NCBI RefSeq assembly: GCF_022829295.1
Contig: NZ_JAKSYH010000049.1
Location: forward strand, 62,001 to 126,000
Reading direction: 5' to 3'
Source: Methylobacterium sp. J-088
Lineage (GTDB): Bacteria; Pseudomonadota; Alphaproteobacteria; Rhizobiales; Beijerinckiaceae
DNA: 64,000 nt
Position 1 is the stretch's first letter. Each line of letters opens with the position of its first letter. Shown piece by piece: positions 1-7,415 of the stretch. Below the pieces are notes generated by a model, which ran no database searches, was not told where the DNA came from, and saw only the letters and a list, made by a program, of their open reading frames with translations. The position numbers were made by a program, and so were the translations under genes.

Positions 1-576
1 CTCGTAGACGACGCCGAGGGGCGCCTCGCCGCGTGAGACCAGCAACAGGGCCGCCCGCACGTTATCGCCTTGCGCCAGACGAGACTGGATCCCGGCCCAC
101 AAGCCGAGCTTCTCGAACGCAACCTTGGCGTACTTACCGATCGGCACCGAATTGACCTCGCCGGTTGCCAACCGGCCGTCCGGCCCCAGCGCTGCCGCGA
201 TGGCTTCCGGCGTGAAGGCCACCGCATTCTCCTTCGCGTCGGCCGGCGCGATGAGGACGAGACGATTGCCGAGCAGGTTCACCCGGGTGTCTTGGCGAAT
301 GAGGTTCTTCTTCGCGAGGTAGTCCATCCATTCCAGATCGGCCGAGGCGAACAGATCAGCAGGTGCCCCGCTCTCGATTTGCCGGGCCAGGGCCGAGGAT
401 GCCGCGTAGCTGGCCTTGAGTTCGACGCCCGACTGAGCGGTGAAGGCCTTGCCCGCATTGTCCAAGGCGTTCTTGAGGCTGGCCGCGGCGAACACGGTCG
501 CGGTGTCGGCGGCTTGAACGACCCCAGGGGCGAGAAGCAGGGCGGCGACAAGGCCGGTGCGGATCAGACTGCGCAT
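1..576 (-). CDS. modA: molybdate ABC transporter substrate-binding protein ModA (3' part cut by window edge)
   Basis: Periplasmic binding protein that delivers molybdate (or tungstate) to a ModBC importer. From the ATG at 576 the protein begins MRSLIRTGLVAALLL, a Sec signal peptide with a likely cleavage after VQA, followed by family landmarks: VFAAASLKNAL near the mature N-terminus, YAASSALARQI, GAPADLFASAD and LVLIAPA. The frame stays open to base 1, so 192 residues of a usual 250 or so are visible; the C-terminus, and presumably modB and modC, lie outside. It is divergent from a ModE-type regulator at 714, with an operator-like dyad between them. Identity is clear from the motifs; the anion preference is not. 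Confidence 0.93.
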   Translation of the reverse strand, partial: MRSLIRTGLVAALLLAPGVVQAADTATVFAAASLKNALDNAGKAFTAQSGVELKASYAASSALARQIESGAPADLFASADLEWMDYLAKKNLIRQDTRVNLLGNRLVLIAPADAKENAVAFTPEAIAAALGPDGRLATGEVNSVPIGKYAKVAFEKLGLWAGIQSRLAQGDNVRAALLLVSRGEAPLGVVYE

Positions 577-612
577 GCTCGGAACGGTCCTCGGCCACGT
601 GTGCGTCGGCTG

Positions 613-636
613 CGCTATATCCTGCAGAATACACCG
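613..636. promoter_or_regulatory. ModE-operator-like dyad in the modA/modE divergent promoter
   Basis: Half-site CGCTATATC at 613-621 faces AATACACCG at 628-636 across a 6-base spacer; the right half matches the reverse complement of the left at 6 of 9 positions. CGCTATAT is close to the half-site known for E. coli ModE operators. It lies about 37 bases upstream of the modA start, where binding could repress modA. Sequence inference only. Confidence 0.5.
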
Positions 637-713
637 CTGGGAAGTCGTGATCGTGTTGGCTATGGACCCCCGATGAGGTGGCGCGGTAGCTGGCCGCGTC
701 GGGCAGACGAGAG

Positions 714-1088
714 GTGCGGGTGGCAAGCCTGAGTATCCGGATCGACGTCGGACCCGGCAACCGCATAGGTCCGGGTAAGGTGCAACTTCTCGAGATGATT
801 GCCGAGCATGGCTCAATCTCCGCGGCCGGACGGGCGCTCGGGATGTCGTATCGCCGAGCCTGGCTGTTGATTGAGGCGATGAACGGTGGCTTCGGGCGTC
901 CTGTGGTAGAGGCACAGATCGGCGGCAAGGCGGGTGGCGGTGCGCGCCTGTCGGCCTTCGGCGCCGATCTCATCGCCCACTACCGTGCGATCGAGCGCGC
1001 CGCTGACAAGGCTGCCGCGCCATTTCTCGATCGGATCGCTGCTCCAGCACAAGGCAAGGACGACGTGCCGCCGACCGCCGTCTCCTAA
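714..1088 (+). CDS. ModE N-terminal-type (winged helix-turn-helix) molybdate regulator
   Basis: Short DNA-binding protein of 124 residues corresponding to the N-terminal winged-helix domain of ModE. Visible motifs are IGPGKVQLLEMIAEHGSISA, then ALGMSYRRAWLLIEAMN (recognition helix) and GGGARLSAFGADLIAHYR, all typical of ModE/LysR-like HTH proteins. The C-terminal molybdate-binding Mop domains of full ModE (about 260 residues) are absent, which is common in alphaproteobacteria; such proteins either sense molybdate differently or act constitutively. The GTG at 714 is used; a second GTG at 720 is equally possible. Divergent from modA, so repression of molybdate uptake is the natural role. Confidence 0.82.
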   Translation: MRVASLSIRIDVGPGNRIGPGKVQLLEMIAEHGSISAAGRALGMSYRRAWLLIEAMNGGFGRPVVEAQIGGKAGGGARLSAFGADLIAHYRAIERAADKAAAPFLDRIAAPAQGKDDVPPTAVS

Positions 1089-1113
1089 GAAGAACGACTG
1101 AAATCCAACGGGC

Positions 1114-1137
1114 CGCTATATCCAATTTGATACAGTG
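1114..1137. promoter_or_regulatory. second ModE-operator-like dyad, downstream of the regulator
   Basis: CGCTATATC at 1114-1122 and GATACAGTG at 1129-1137 form an inverted pair (7 of 9) with the same 6-base spacer as the dyad at 613-636, and the left half-sites are identical over 9 bases. No gene obviously starts downstream on the + strand before the convergent regulator ends at 1341, so it looks like an orphan operator. Confidence 0.4.
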
Positions 1138-1340
1138 GCTGCCTCAGCTAACTCTCGCCCTGAAGCGAACGGTCAGAAATCCACCCAACCCCGTCGTACG
1201 GAGGCACTGTCGCCAGGACTCAAGCTGGTCGAAAGCTGCCGGCCCATATTGGAGCGACTGAAACAGCGAAGCGGACACAAGCCTCCGTCAGCGTTTACCG
1301 CGACATCGATCGTGACCGACCGCAGGTCAGATATAAAGGT

Positions 1341-1952
1341 TCACCGTAGTCGCGTCGCATCGATAACCAGGAAATACTGGCACGGCTCCGTCCCGAGATT
1401 GGTGAAGGCGTGCCCGGCATCGGCTTCGAAATACAGGCTGTCGCCCTCCTCGACTACGAACGCACGGTCGCCGATCACGGCCCGCAGGCGCCCCTTAAAC
1501 ACGAAGATGTATTCCGACACGCCGCGGCGATGGGCGACGAACTCACCCGTAGTAGCACCCGGCGGGAGCGTGTTGAGCACCCAGTCGATCCCACGCCCGG
1601 GCAGAACGGGAGAGAGGCAGCGGCGCAGGAAGCCCGAAGTCTCGTCGCGCAGCACCGGCTGGCGGGAAGCTGGAATCAGCAGCACCTCCAGTTCCGTGGC
1701 GGGCGCCATCAGCCGGGAGAATGTCACGCCCAGCGCCTCGGCAAGGCGCGAGAGCACCGCCGTCGAGGGGACGGCCTCGCCGCGCTCGACCTTCGAGATC
1801 ATCGAGCGGCTGACCCCGGACAGGGCCGCCAGGGCTTCGAGGGACAGGTCGCGCTCCCGCCGCCGGCGCCGGATTTCCTCGGCCAGCACTTGGATCTGCG
1901 AGCGCGCTTCGGCCTCGATCTGGACGCGCCGCACCTCTGTCGTGACCGTCAT
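1341..1952 (-). CDS. XRE-family regulator with C-terminal cupin
   Basis: Transcription regulator of 203 residues with an N-terminal lambda-repressor-type HTH (LSLEALAALSGVSRSMISKV, roughly residues 35-60) and a C-terminal cupin that normally binds the small-molecule signal (PPGATTGEFVAHRRGVSEYI, then EEGDSLYFEADAGHAFTNLG). Proteins of this build often control nearby transport and catabolism genes. It is divergent from the MHS transporter at 2125, so that operon is the likely target. The ATG at 1952 was chosen because GGACGG precedes it and the HTH register is complete; in-frame starts at 1988 and 2027 would add a tail without recognisable features. Confidence 0.85.
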   Translation of the reverse strand: MTVTTEVRRVQIEAEARSQIQVLAEEIRRRRRERDLSLEALAALSGVSRSMISKVERGEAVPSTAVLSRLAEALGVTFSRLMAPATELEVLLIPASRQPVLRDETSGFLRRCLSPVLPGRGIDWVLNTLPPGATTGEFVAHRRGVSEYIFVFKGRLRAVIGDRAFVVEEGDSLYFEADAGHAFTNLGTEPCQYFLVIDATRLR

Positions 1953-2064
1953 TCGTGTTCCGTCCTGGTCCTCCGGTTGACGCGTCATTCTTGAGCGCCC
2001 GGGGCTGATCGGTCGGGTGCTTAGCATAGGTCGCGGGACGGTGCCCGCGCGACCGGCATCCCGG

Positions 2065-2081
2065 TTGGCACGCAGCTTGTA
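2065..2081 (+). promoter_or_regulatory. possible sigma-54 (-24/-12) promoter upstream of the MHS transporter
   Basis: TTGGCACGCAGCTTGTA has the -24 element TGGCAC, a 5-base gap and TTGTA at -12, against the known TGGCACG-N4-TTGCW consensus; the -12 GC is GT here, which weakens it. It sits about 44 bases before the ATG at 2125. No enhancer-binding protein gene is seen nearby. Confidence 0.3.
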
Positions 2082-2124
2082 TAACGGTGAGTGGAAATTC
2101 GTCCCTCAAAGTGGATGCCCGCTG

Positions 2125-3453
2125 ATGCGCGACGCCGCAATGCCATCGGATGCGATACGGATTGCCGAGCCGGACGCAGTAACGCTCGCGGACAGGCGCC
2201 AGATCGTCTGGTCGAGCGTCATCGGCACCACGGTCGAGTGGTACGACTTCCTGATCTACGGCACCGCCAGCGCCCTCGTCTTCAACAAGCTGTTCTTCCC
2301 GAGCATCGACCCGGTGGTCGGTACGATCGCCGCGTTCGGCTCCTACGCCGTCGGGTTCCTCGCCCGGCCGCTGGGCGGGGCGGTCTTCGGCCATTTTGGC
2401 GATCGCGTCGGGCGCAAGGCCATGCTGTCGCTGACCCTCATGATCATGGGGCTCGGCACCTTCCTGATCGGATGCTTGCCGACCTACGGGCAGATCGGCA
2501 TCCTGGCCCCGGTCCTCCTCGTGGCCCTGCGCCTCGTCCAGGGCATCGGCATCGGCGGCGAGTGGGGCGGAGCCGTGCTGATGGTGGTCGAGAGCGTACC
2601 AGCGGAACGGCGCGGGTTCTTTGGGAGCGTCGTCCAGCTTGGATACCCGATTGGCGTGATCCTCTCGATCGGTGCGTTCGCGCTGACCGGCCTGATGCCC
2701 GAGGCGGCGTTCCTGTCGTGGGGCTGGCGCATCCCGTTCTTGGCGAGCGCGCCGCTGGTCGGCGTCGGCCTGTTCATCCGCCTGCGGCTTCACGAGACTC
2801 CGGCGTTCCGGCGGATCAAGGCGCGGGCGGTGACGGCGCGGTTGCCGATCATGGAGATCCTGACCGAGCATCCCGGCATGTTCCTGAAGGCCGTCGGCCT
2901 GAAGGTCTCCGAGATCGCCTACGTGAGCATCGTGACCGTGTTCTCGATCTCCTACGTCACCGGCCAGCTCGGCCTGTCACGGGGGGTGATCCTGAACGGC
3001 ATCCTGATCGCCGCCGTCATCGAACTCTTCACGATCCCCGTCTTCGGCTGGCTGTCCGACCGATACGGGCGCAAGACGCTGTTCATCGCCGCCTGCCTGT
3101 TCTCGATCGCCTTCGCGTTCCCGATGTTCAAGCTCCTCGACACCCGCGACCCGACGATCATCACCCTGACCGTCGCGGTGGCCCTGAGCTTCGGGCAGGG
3201 CATCATGTTCGGAACCGGGGCCGCGTGGATGTCCGAGCTGTTCGACGCCCGCCTGCGCTACAGCGGCGCCTCGTTGGGCTTCCAGGTGGGTGCGGCGCTG
3301 AGCGGCGGCTTTACGCCGCTGATCGCCGCGGCCCTGCTTGTCTGGAGCGGCGGGTCGACATGGCCGATCTCGGTCTATCTCATCGTGCTCGCCTGCGTGA
3401 CGCTCGCGGCGACCTTCGCGGCGCCGGAGACCGCCCGACGGCCGATCGACTGA
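2125..3453 (+). CDS. MFS transporter, metabolite:H+ symporter (MHS/ProP-like) family
   Basis: Inner-membrane proton symporter of 442 residues with 12 predicted helices. MHS-family marks are clear: GTTVEWYDFLIYGTAS at the first helix, RPLGGAVFGHFGDRVGRKAM in loop 2-3, and RLVQGIGIGGEWGGAVLMVV in helix 4. Characterised relatives carry proline/betaine, shikimate, citrate or other small organic acids, so the substrate cannot be called. It is the first gene of a run with RidA, MOSC and a flavoprotein reductase, which suggests that it imports the compound they act on. The ATG at 2125 is used; an ATG at 2140 is possible. Confidence 0.88.
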   Translation: MRDAAMPSDAIRIAEPDAVTLADRRQIVWSSVIGTTVEWYDFLIYGTASALVFNKLFFPSIDPVVGTIAAFGSYAVGFLARPLGGAVFGHFGDRVGRKAMLSLTLMIMGLGTFLIGCLPTYGQIGILAPVLLVALRLVQGIGIGGEWGGAVLMVVESVPAERRGFFGSVVQLGYPIGVILSIGAFALTGLMPEAAFLSWGWRIPFLASAPLVGVGLFIRLRLHETPAFRRIKARAVTARLPIMEILTEHPGMFLKAVGLKVSEIAYVSIVTVFSISYVTGQLGLSRGVILNGILIAAVIELFTIPVFGWLSDRYGRKTLFIAACLFSIAFAFPMFKLLDTRDPTIITLTVAVALSFGQGIMFGTGAAWMSELFDARLRYSGASLGFQVGAALSGGFTPLIAAALLVWSGGSTWPISVYLIVLACVTLAATFAAPETARRPID

Positions 3454-3551
3454 CCACCGCTGCGGCGCGTGAAAACGCAAGCCGGGCAGTGGACGCGCAT
3501 CCACTGAAATGGAATATTTACCGGACCCAACCACGGGACGAGGAGACGGAC

Positions 3552-3944
3552 TTGGACCGAACCATCATCGCCACCGAGGCGGCGGCTCCGGCCGTTGGCC
3601 CCTACGCCCAGGCGACCCGCGTCGGCGACCTCGTCTTCGCCTCGGGACAACTGCCAATCGACCCGGCGACGGGGGCATTCCCGGAGGGCATCGCGGCACA
3701 GACCCGCCGCTCGCTGGCCAACCTCGCCGCCGTGCTGGAGGCCGGAGGCGCCAGCCTCGCGAGCGTGGCCAAGACCACTGTGTTCCTGAAAGACATGAAC
3801 GACTTCGCCGCGATGAACGCCGTCTACGCTGAACACTTCCCCGGTGCCGCGCCGGCGCGCTCCACCGTCGAGGTCGCGCGCCTGCCCCGCGACGCGCTGG
3901 TCGAGGTCGAGGCGATCGCGCTGGCGACGGGGCCGGCCCGATGA
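3552..3944 (+). CDS. RidA family (enamine/imine deaminase) protein
   Basis: Small cytosolic protein of 130 residues of the YjgF/YER057c/UK114 (RidA) family, whose active members hydrolyse reactive enamines and imines released by PLP or flavin enzymes. AAAPAVGPYAQATRVGDLVF, FASGQLPIDPATG and the terminal block ARSTVEVARLPRDALVEVEA are diagnostic, and the Arg of ARSTVEV corresponds to the catalytic Arg105 of RidA. The start is TTG at 3552, placed just after a strong AGGAGACGG ribosome site at 3541; there is no in-frame ATG close by. Its stop overlaps the next start (ATGA), so it is coupled to the MOSC gene. Confidence 0.9.
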   Translation: MDRTIIATEAAAPAVGPYAQATRVGDLVFASGQLPIDPATGAFPEGIAAQTRRSLANLAAVLEAGGASLASVAKTTVFLKDMNDFAAMNAVYAEHFPGAAPARSTVEVARLPRDALVEVEAIALATGPAR

Positions 3945-4510
3945 GCGCGACATCCGCACCCCGCCACGTCGAGGCCTTCGCGCACGCGGCCGGCTCGGCG
4001 GCGGTCGCCGTGCCCGGCGGCGCGACCGGCTGGCACGGCACGCTGCTCGGCATCCACATCGCGCCGGCGGCGAGCTACGAGATGGAGGCGCTGACCGAAG
4101 CCCGTTGCGTCGCCGGCCGCGGTATCGAGGGCGACCGCTACTTCCTTGGGACGGGGACTTACTCGCCCAAGCCGGACACCCGCGAGGTGACGCTGATCGA
4201 GCAGGAGGCCCTCGACGCCCTCGCGCGCAACGATCCGCCGCTCCAGGGCGGGCCGATCCACCTCGCGCCGATCGACCACCGCCGGAACCTCACCGTGCGC
4301 GGCGTGCCGCTCAACCACCTCGTCGGTCGCCGATTCCGGGTGGGCGAGGTGATCCTGCGCGGCGGGCGCCTGAACTTCCCGTGCAAGTATCTGGAGGAAT
4401 TGCTCGGCCTGCCGGTCTACCTGCCGCTCTACAACCGCTCGGGCCTGAATTGCGGGATCGAGCGCGGCGGGATCATCCGGCCGGGCGACGCGATCACGCT
4501 GGCGGAATGA
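3941..4510 (+). CDS. MOSC domain protein
   Basis: MOSC domain protein of 189 residues. The fold binds sulfurated molybdenum cofactor in mARC, YcbX and YiiM, which reduce N-hydroxylated compounds, and in the C-terminus of Moco sulfurases. Visible: GRGIEGDRYF, REVTLIEQEAL, HRRNLTVRGVPLNHLVGRRF and NFPCKYLEELLG, whose Cys lies where the Mo-liganding Cys is expected; a further LNCGIERGG follows. It overlaps RidA by 4 bases and is 4 bases from a reductase that could supply electrons. Function as an N-oxide or N-hydroxyl reductase is inference; YiiM-like stand-alone MOSC proteins are the closest known precedent. Confidence 0.85.
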   Translation: MSATSAPRHVEAFAHAAGSAAVAVPGGATGWHGTLLGIHIAPAASYEMEALTEARCVAGRGIEGDRYFLGTGTYSPKPDTREVTLIEQEALDALARNDPPLQGGPIHLAPIDHRRNLTVRGVPLNHLVGRRFRVGEVILRGGRLNFPCKYLEELLGLPVYLPLYNRSGLNCGIERGGIIRPGDAITLAE

Positions 4511-4514
4511 ACCG

Positions 4515-5462
4515 ATGTCCGCCCGCATCGTCATGAAGCTGAAGGTGGTGGAGGCCGTCGCCACCACGCCGGAGGTGCTGCGCCTGACCCTGGTCCATCC
4601 GCAGCGTCCCGAACTGCCCGCGTGGGAGCCCGGCGCGCATGTCGACCTGCGCCTGCCGGATGGCCGCACGCGCCAGTACTCGCTCTGCGGCGATCCGGCC
4701 GACCGGAGTCGCTATGTCCTGGCGATCAAGCGTGAGGATGCCGGTCGCGGCGGCTCGCTGTGGACGCATGCCAACCTCGCCGCGGGCTCCGTCGCGCACG
4801 TCTCGTACCCGCGCAACAATTTCGGGCTGGCCGCCGAAGCCCGACGCCATCTGCTGATCGGCGGCGGCATCGGTGTGACGCCGCTCGCCGCCATGGCCCG
4901 GCACCTGGCGGCGAACGGTGCCGACTTCACGCTCCACCTGTGCGCACGCTCGGCCGAACGGGCGCCGCTGCGGCATGAGTTGCGGGCGATCTGCGGCGAC
5001 CGGCTCCGCTGCTGGTTCTCCGCGGAAGGCGCGCGCTTCGATCCCGCGGCGCTCGGTGCGCCGGAGGACGGCGTTCATGTCTATGCCTGTGGGCCCCAGA
5101 GACTCACCGACGCCGTGCAGGCCGGGCTGACGGCCGCCGGATGGCCGGCAGAGCGGGTGCATGTCGAGCACTTCGCGCCGATCGCCGACGAGAGCTTCAA
5201 ACCCGAACCGTTCGACGCGCTGATCGCCTCGAGCGGGGCGGTCGTTCACGTCCCTGCCGATGTCTCGCTCCTCGACGCTCTACGCCAGCACGGCTTCGCG
5301 ATGCCCTCGTCCTGCGAGATCGGCGTGTGCGGCTCCTGCGAGTGCGGTTACCGGGATGGCACCGTGATCCACCGCGATGTCGTGCTGCCGGTCGCCAAGC
5401 GTCAGGACCGGATGATGCCCTGCGTCTCCCGCGCCCGCGTGACGGTCACGCTCGAACTCTAA
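4515..5462 (+). CDS. phthalate-dioxygenase-reductase (PDR/VanB)-type oxidoreductase
   Basis: Cytosolic electron-transfer protein of 315 residues. An FMN-binding ferredoxin-reductase barrel comes first (HVDLRLPDGRTRQYSLCGDP), then an NAD(P)-binding domain (LIGGGIGVTPLAAMARHL) and a C-terminal plant-type [2Fe-2S] ferredoxin (SSCEIGVCGSCECGYRDG, final Cys in MMPCVSRA). Family members pass NAD(P)H electrons to Rieske oxygenases or demethylases, but no oxygenase is encoded here. The immediate upstream partner is the MOSC protein, so this is the probable reductase for it, much as cytochrome b5 reductase serves mARC. Confidence 0.87.
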   Translation: MSARIVMKLKVVEAVATTPEVLRLTLVHPQRPELPAWEPGAHVDLRLPDGRTRQYSLCGDPADRSRYVLAIKREDAGRGGSLWTHANLAAGSVAHVSYPRNNFGLAAEARRHLLIGGGIGVTPLAAMARHLAANGADFTLHLCARSAERAPLRHELRAICGDRLRCWFSAEGARFDPAALGAPEDGVHVYACGPQRLTDAVQAGLTAAGWPAERVHVEHFAPIADESFKPEPFDALIASSGAVVHVPADVSLLDALRQHGFAMPSSCEIGVCGSCECGYRDGTVIHRDVVLPVAKRQDRMMPCVSRARVTVTLEL

Positions 5463-5475
5463 GGGTGAGGTGCCG

Positions 5476-5553
5476 ATGACGTCGAGCCCAACGCGCCGCA
5501 CCCTGAGCGCAGGCGCTGCCGCCCACCCCGTGCAGCTACCAACGCCCCGACCC
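5476..5553 (+). pseudogene. possible N-terminal stub of a lost Tat-exported protein
   Basis: An ATG at 5476, 14 bases after the reductase stop and preceded by AAGGGTGAGGT, opens a frame beginning MTSSPTRRTLSAGAAA, which looks like a twin-arginine signal (TRRTLSAG). After about 18 codons the homologous look is lost and the frame runs into DNA antisense to the CorC gene. This could be the start of a fifth operon gene removed by a rearrangement. It is weak evidence and may be coincidence. Confidence 0.25.
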
Positions 5554-5588
5554 ATCGCTGAGGCGGATGGGATCGGTACCGGCGCTTG

Positions 5589-6908
5589 TTACGATGGTGC
5601 GCCTGTCCTGATCGCCAGGACCTTGTCGATCCGGCGTCCGTCCATATCGACGACCTCAAAGTGCCACCCGTCGGCTTCGAAGGCGTCACCCGCGGTCGGT
5701 ATCCGTCCCAGTTGGAAAATGATGTATCCGGCCAGTGTGTTGAAATCGTCTGAAGCCGGGTCCTGAGACAAGCCGAGCCGCTCGAACGCTTCGCGGGCTG
5801 ACATCATGCCGTCGATCAGCAGCGAGCCGTCGGGACGCTCGACCACGTCGGGTTCCTCACCCGCTTCTGGGATGTCTCCCGCAATGGCCTCCAGCAGGTC
5901 GGTCTGGGTGACGATGCCCTCGAGGCTGCCGTACTCATCGACAACCACCGCCATCCGCATCGGTTGGCTCTGGAACGTTTCCAGCACCGCCAGGATCGTC
6001 ATGCTCTCGTGCACCACGATGGGCGGCTGCGTGACGGCGGCGATGTCGATATCGTGCCCATCGAGCACCTGGTCCAGCAGGTCCTGCTTGCGTACCAGGC
6101 CGACTAGCTCGTCGACCTCGCCGCGGCTCACCACGATCTGCGCGTGGCCGCACGCGCGCACAGCCTTGAGCATCTCGTCGCGAGGATCGTCGGAGTCGAT
6201 CCATTCGACTTCATGGCGCGGGGTCATGATGTCCCGGACCTTGCGTTCGCCGATGGCAAAGATGCGTTCGACCGCTTCCTGCTGCACCTCGCGGATCAGG
6301 CCGGCCTCCTGGCTCGCCTGGATGAGCAGGTTGAGCTCGGCTGTTGAGTGAAGCGAGCCCTCGCCGTGCCCGGCCCGTAGGTCAAACAGGCGCAGCACGC
6401 CGTTGCCGAGCCCGTTCAGCAACAGGATTGCCGGCCGGAACACGACCAGGAACAAGCCCAGCGGTCGAACCACCGCGAGAGCGGTGCGCTCACTCCGCTG
6501 CAGGGCCAGGCTCTTCGGGGCGAGTTCGCCGAGCACGATGTGCAGGGACGTGATGATCGAGAAGGCAATCGCGACCGCGACCGTGTGGGATGCCACGGTC
6601 CCAAGGCCCAACGGAAGCCAATCCAGCGCCGGCTCGATAAGGTGTGCGAGCGCCGGCTCGCCGATCCAACCGAGTGCCAGAGAGGACAGTGTGATTCCGA
6701 ACTGTGTGGCGGCGAGGTAGGCATCAAGCCTGTCCGTCGCCCGTTGAAGGGCTGTGGCGTTCGCCCGCCGCTCTGAGACCAACTCGGCGACGCGGCTGCG
6801 GCGCACCGAGACCAGCGCAAACTCGGCCGCCACGAAGAACCCGTTGGCGAACACCAGGAACAGGACGGCTAGCAGTCCCAGCGCCGTCGACCACGCATCC
6901 TCGGAAAT
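5589..6908 (-). CDS. CNNM/CorC-type (hemolysin C family) membrane protein with CBS pair, ATT start
   Basis: Membrane protein of 439 residues: an N-terminal DUF21 (CNNM) domain with FANGFFVAAEFALVSVRRSR, ATQFGITLSSLALGWIGEPA and HIVLGELAPKSLALQ, a CBS pair (DIMTPRHEVEWIDSDDPRDE and MAVVVDEYGSLEGIVTQTDL) and a C-terminal CorC/HlyC domain (DFNTLAGYIIFQLGRIP). Relatives act in Mg/Co or Na-coupled Mg efflux. The first in-frame ATG/GTG/TTG is a GTG at 6854, inside the first membrane helix. A perfect AAGGAG lies at 6916-6921, and 7 bases downstream is ATT at 6908, giving ISEDAWSTALGLLAVLFLVF and restoring the full helix; I take ATT as the start. Confidence 0.85.
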   Translation of the reverse strand: MSEDAWSTALGLLAVLFLVFANGFFVAAEFALVSVRRSRVAELVSERRANATALQRATDRLDAYLAATQFGITLSSLALGWIGEPALAHLIEPALDWLPLGLGTVASHTVAVAIAFSIITSLHIVLGELAPKSLALQRSERTALAVVRPLGLFLVVFRPAILLLNGLGNGVLRLFDLRAGHGEGSLHSTAELNLLIQASQEAGLIREVQQEAVERIFAIGERKVRDIMTPRHEVEWIDSDDPRDEMLKAVRACGHAQIVVSRGEVDELVGLVRKQDLLDQVLDGHDIDIAAVTQPPIVVHESMTILAVLETFQSQPMRMAVVVDEYGSLEGIVTQTDLLEAIAGDIPEAGEEPDVVERPDGSLLIDGMMSAREAFERLGLSQDPASDDFNTLAGYIIFQLGRIPTAGDAFEADGWHFEVVDMDGRRIDKVLAIRTGAPS

Positions 6909-7415
6909 GGACGTTCTCCTTCTCGAATAGACGACCCGACCTACCAGCTTAGGCGGACCTGAACCAAACAGGTGCGGCCGTTTCAGGCTCGCCGGTCGTC
7001 GTGGTCTCGGTCGCAGACGATCATCTGCTCAAGGCCTCATTGTCCGTTTCGGTTTATCGAGCGGCTACGGGCAGATCGGCCCAGGGCCTGCCCAGAACGT
7101 GCCATGGGTCGGGCCGTGGGCGCCCGGGCGATGCCCGCTGCTTCTGCATGGCCGCCCGACGGCGGACCAGCCAAATCCCACCCGTCCCAGACGCGAGACA
7201 GGACGACGGCGCGATCCGTTTATGGCCGAATGCAGCTGCTCGGCTTCGGACAACGCACCGTGAAAGGGGATGGGCTTATGCCGAACCATTCTAAGCGAGA
7301 AGGGAACGGCAGACGGGGGCGGCGTGACAGTCCGCCTCAGCCCAGGAGTTGGGGTATCGGTGCGAACCGGCAGGCATGGCAGGCGTTGCCAAATACCTGA
7401 GGGAGAACGCTTTCG
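6909..7415. other. gene-poor interval, no supported gene
   Basis: About 500 bases between the divergent CorC and phosphatase genes. It contains the CorC ribosome site (6916-6921) and, at its right end, AGGGAG before the phosphatase ATG. An open frame at 6972-7400 (+) has an arginine/proline-rich, featureless translation and I do not call it. No repeat, RNA gene or IS end was recognised. Confidence 0.5.

Noticed and set aside
2091..3551. In-frame upstream extension of RidA giving a 617-residue protein
   Set aside because: The upstream part is an out-of-frame reading of the MHS transporter; a strong ribosome site at 3541 and TTG 3552 define the real RidA start.
6972..7400. 142-codon + strand open frame between the CorC and phosphatase genes
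   Set aside because: No ribosome site, domain or plausible codon use; composition resembles non-coding high-GC DNA.
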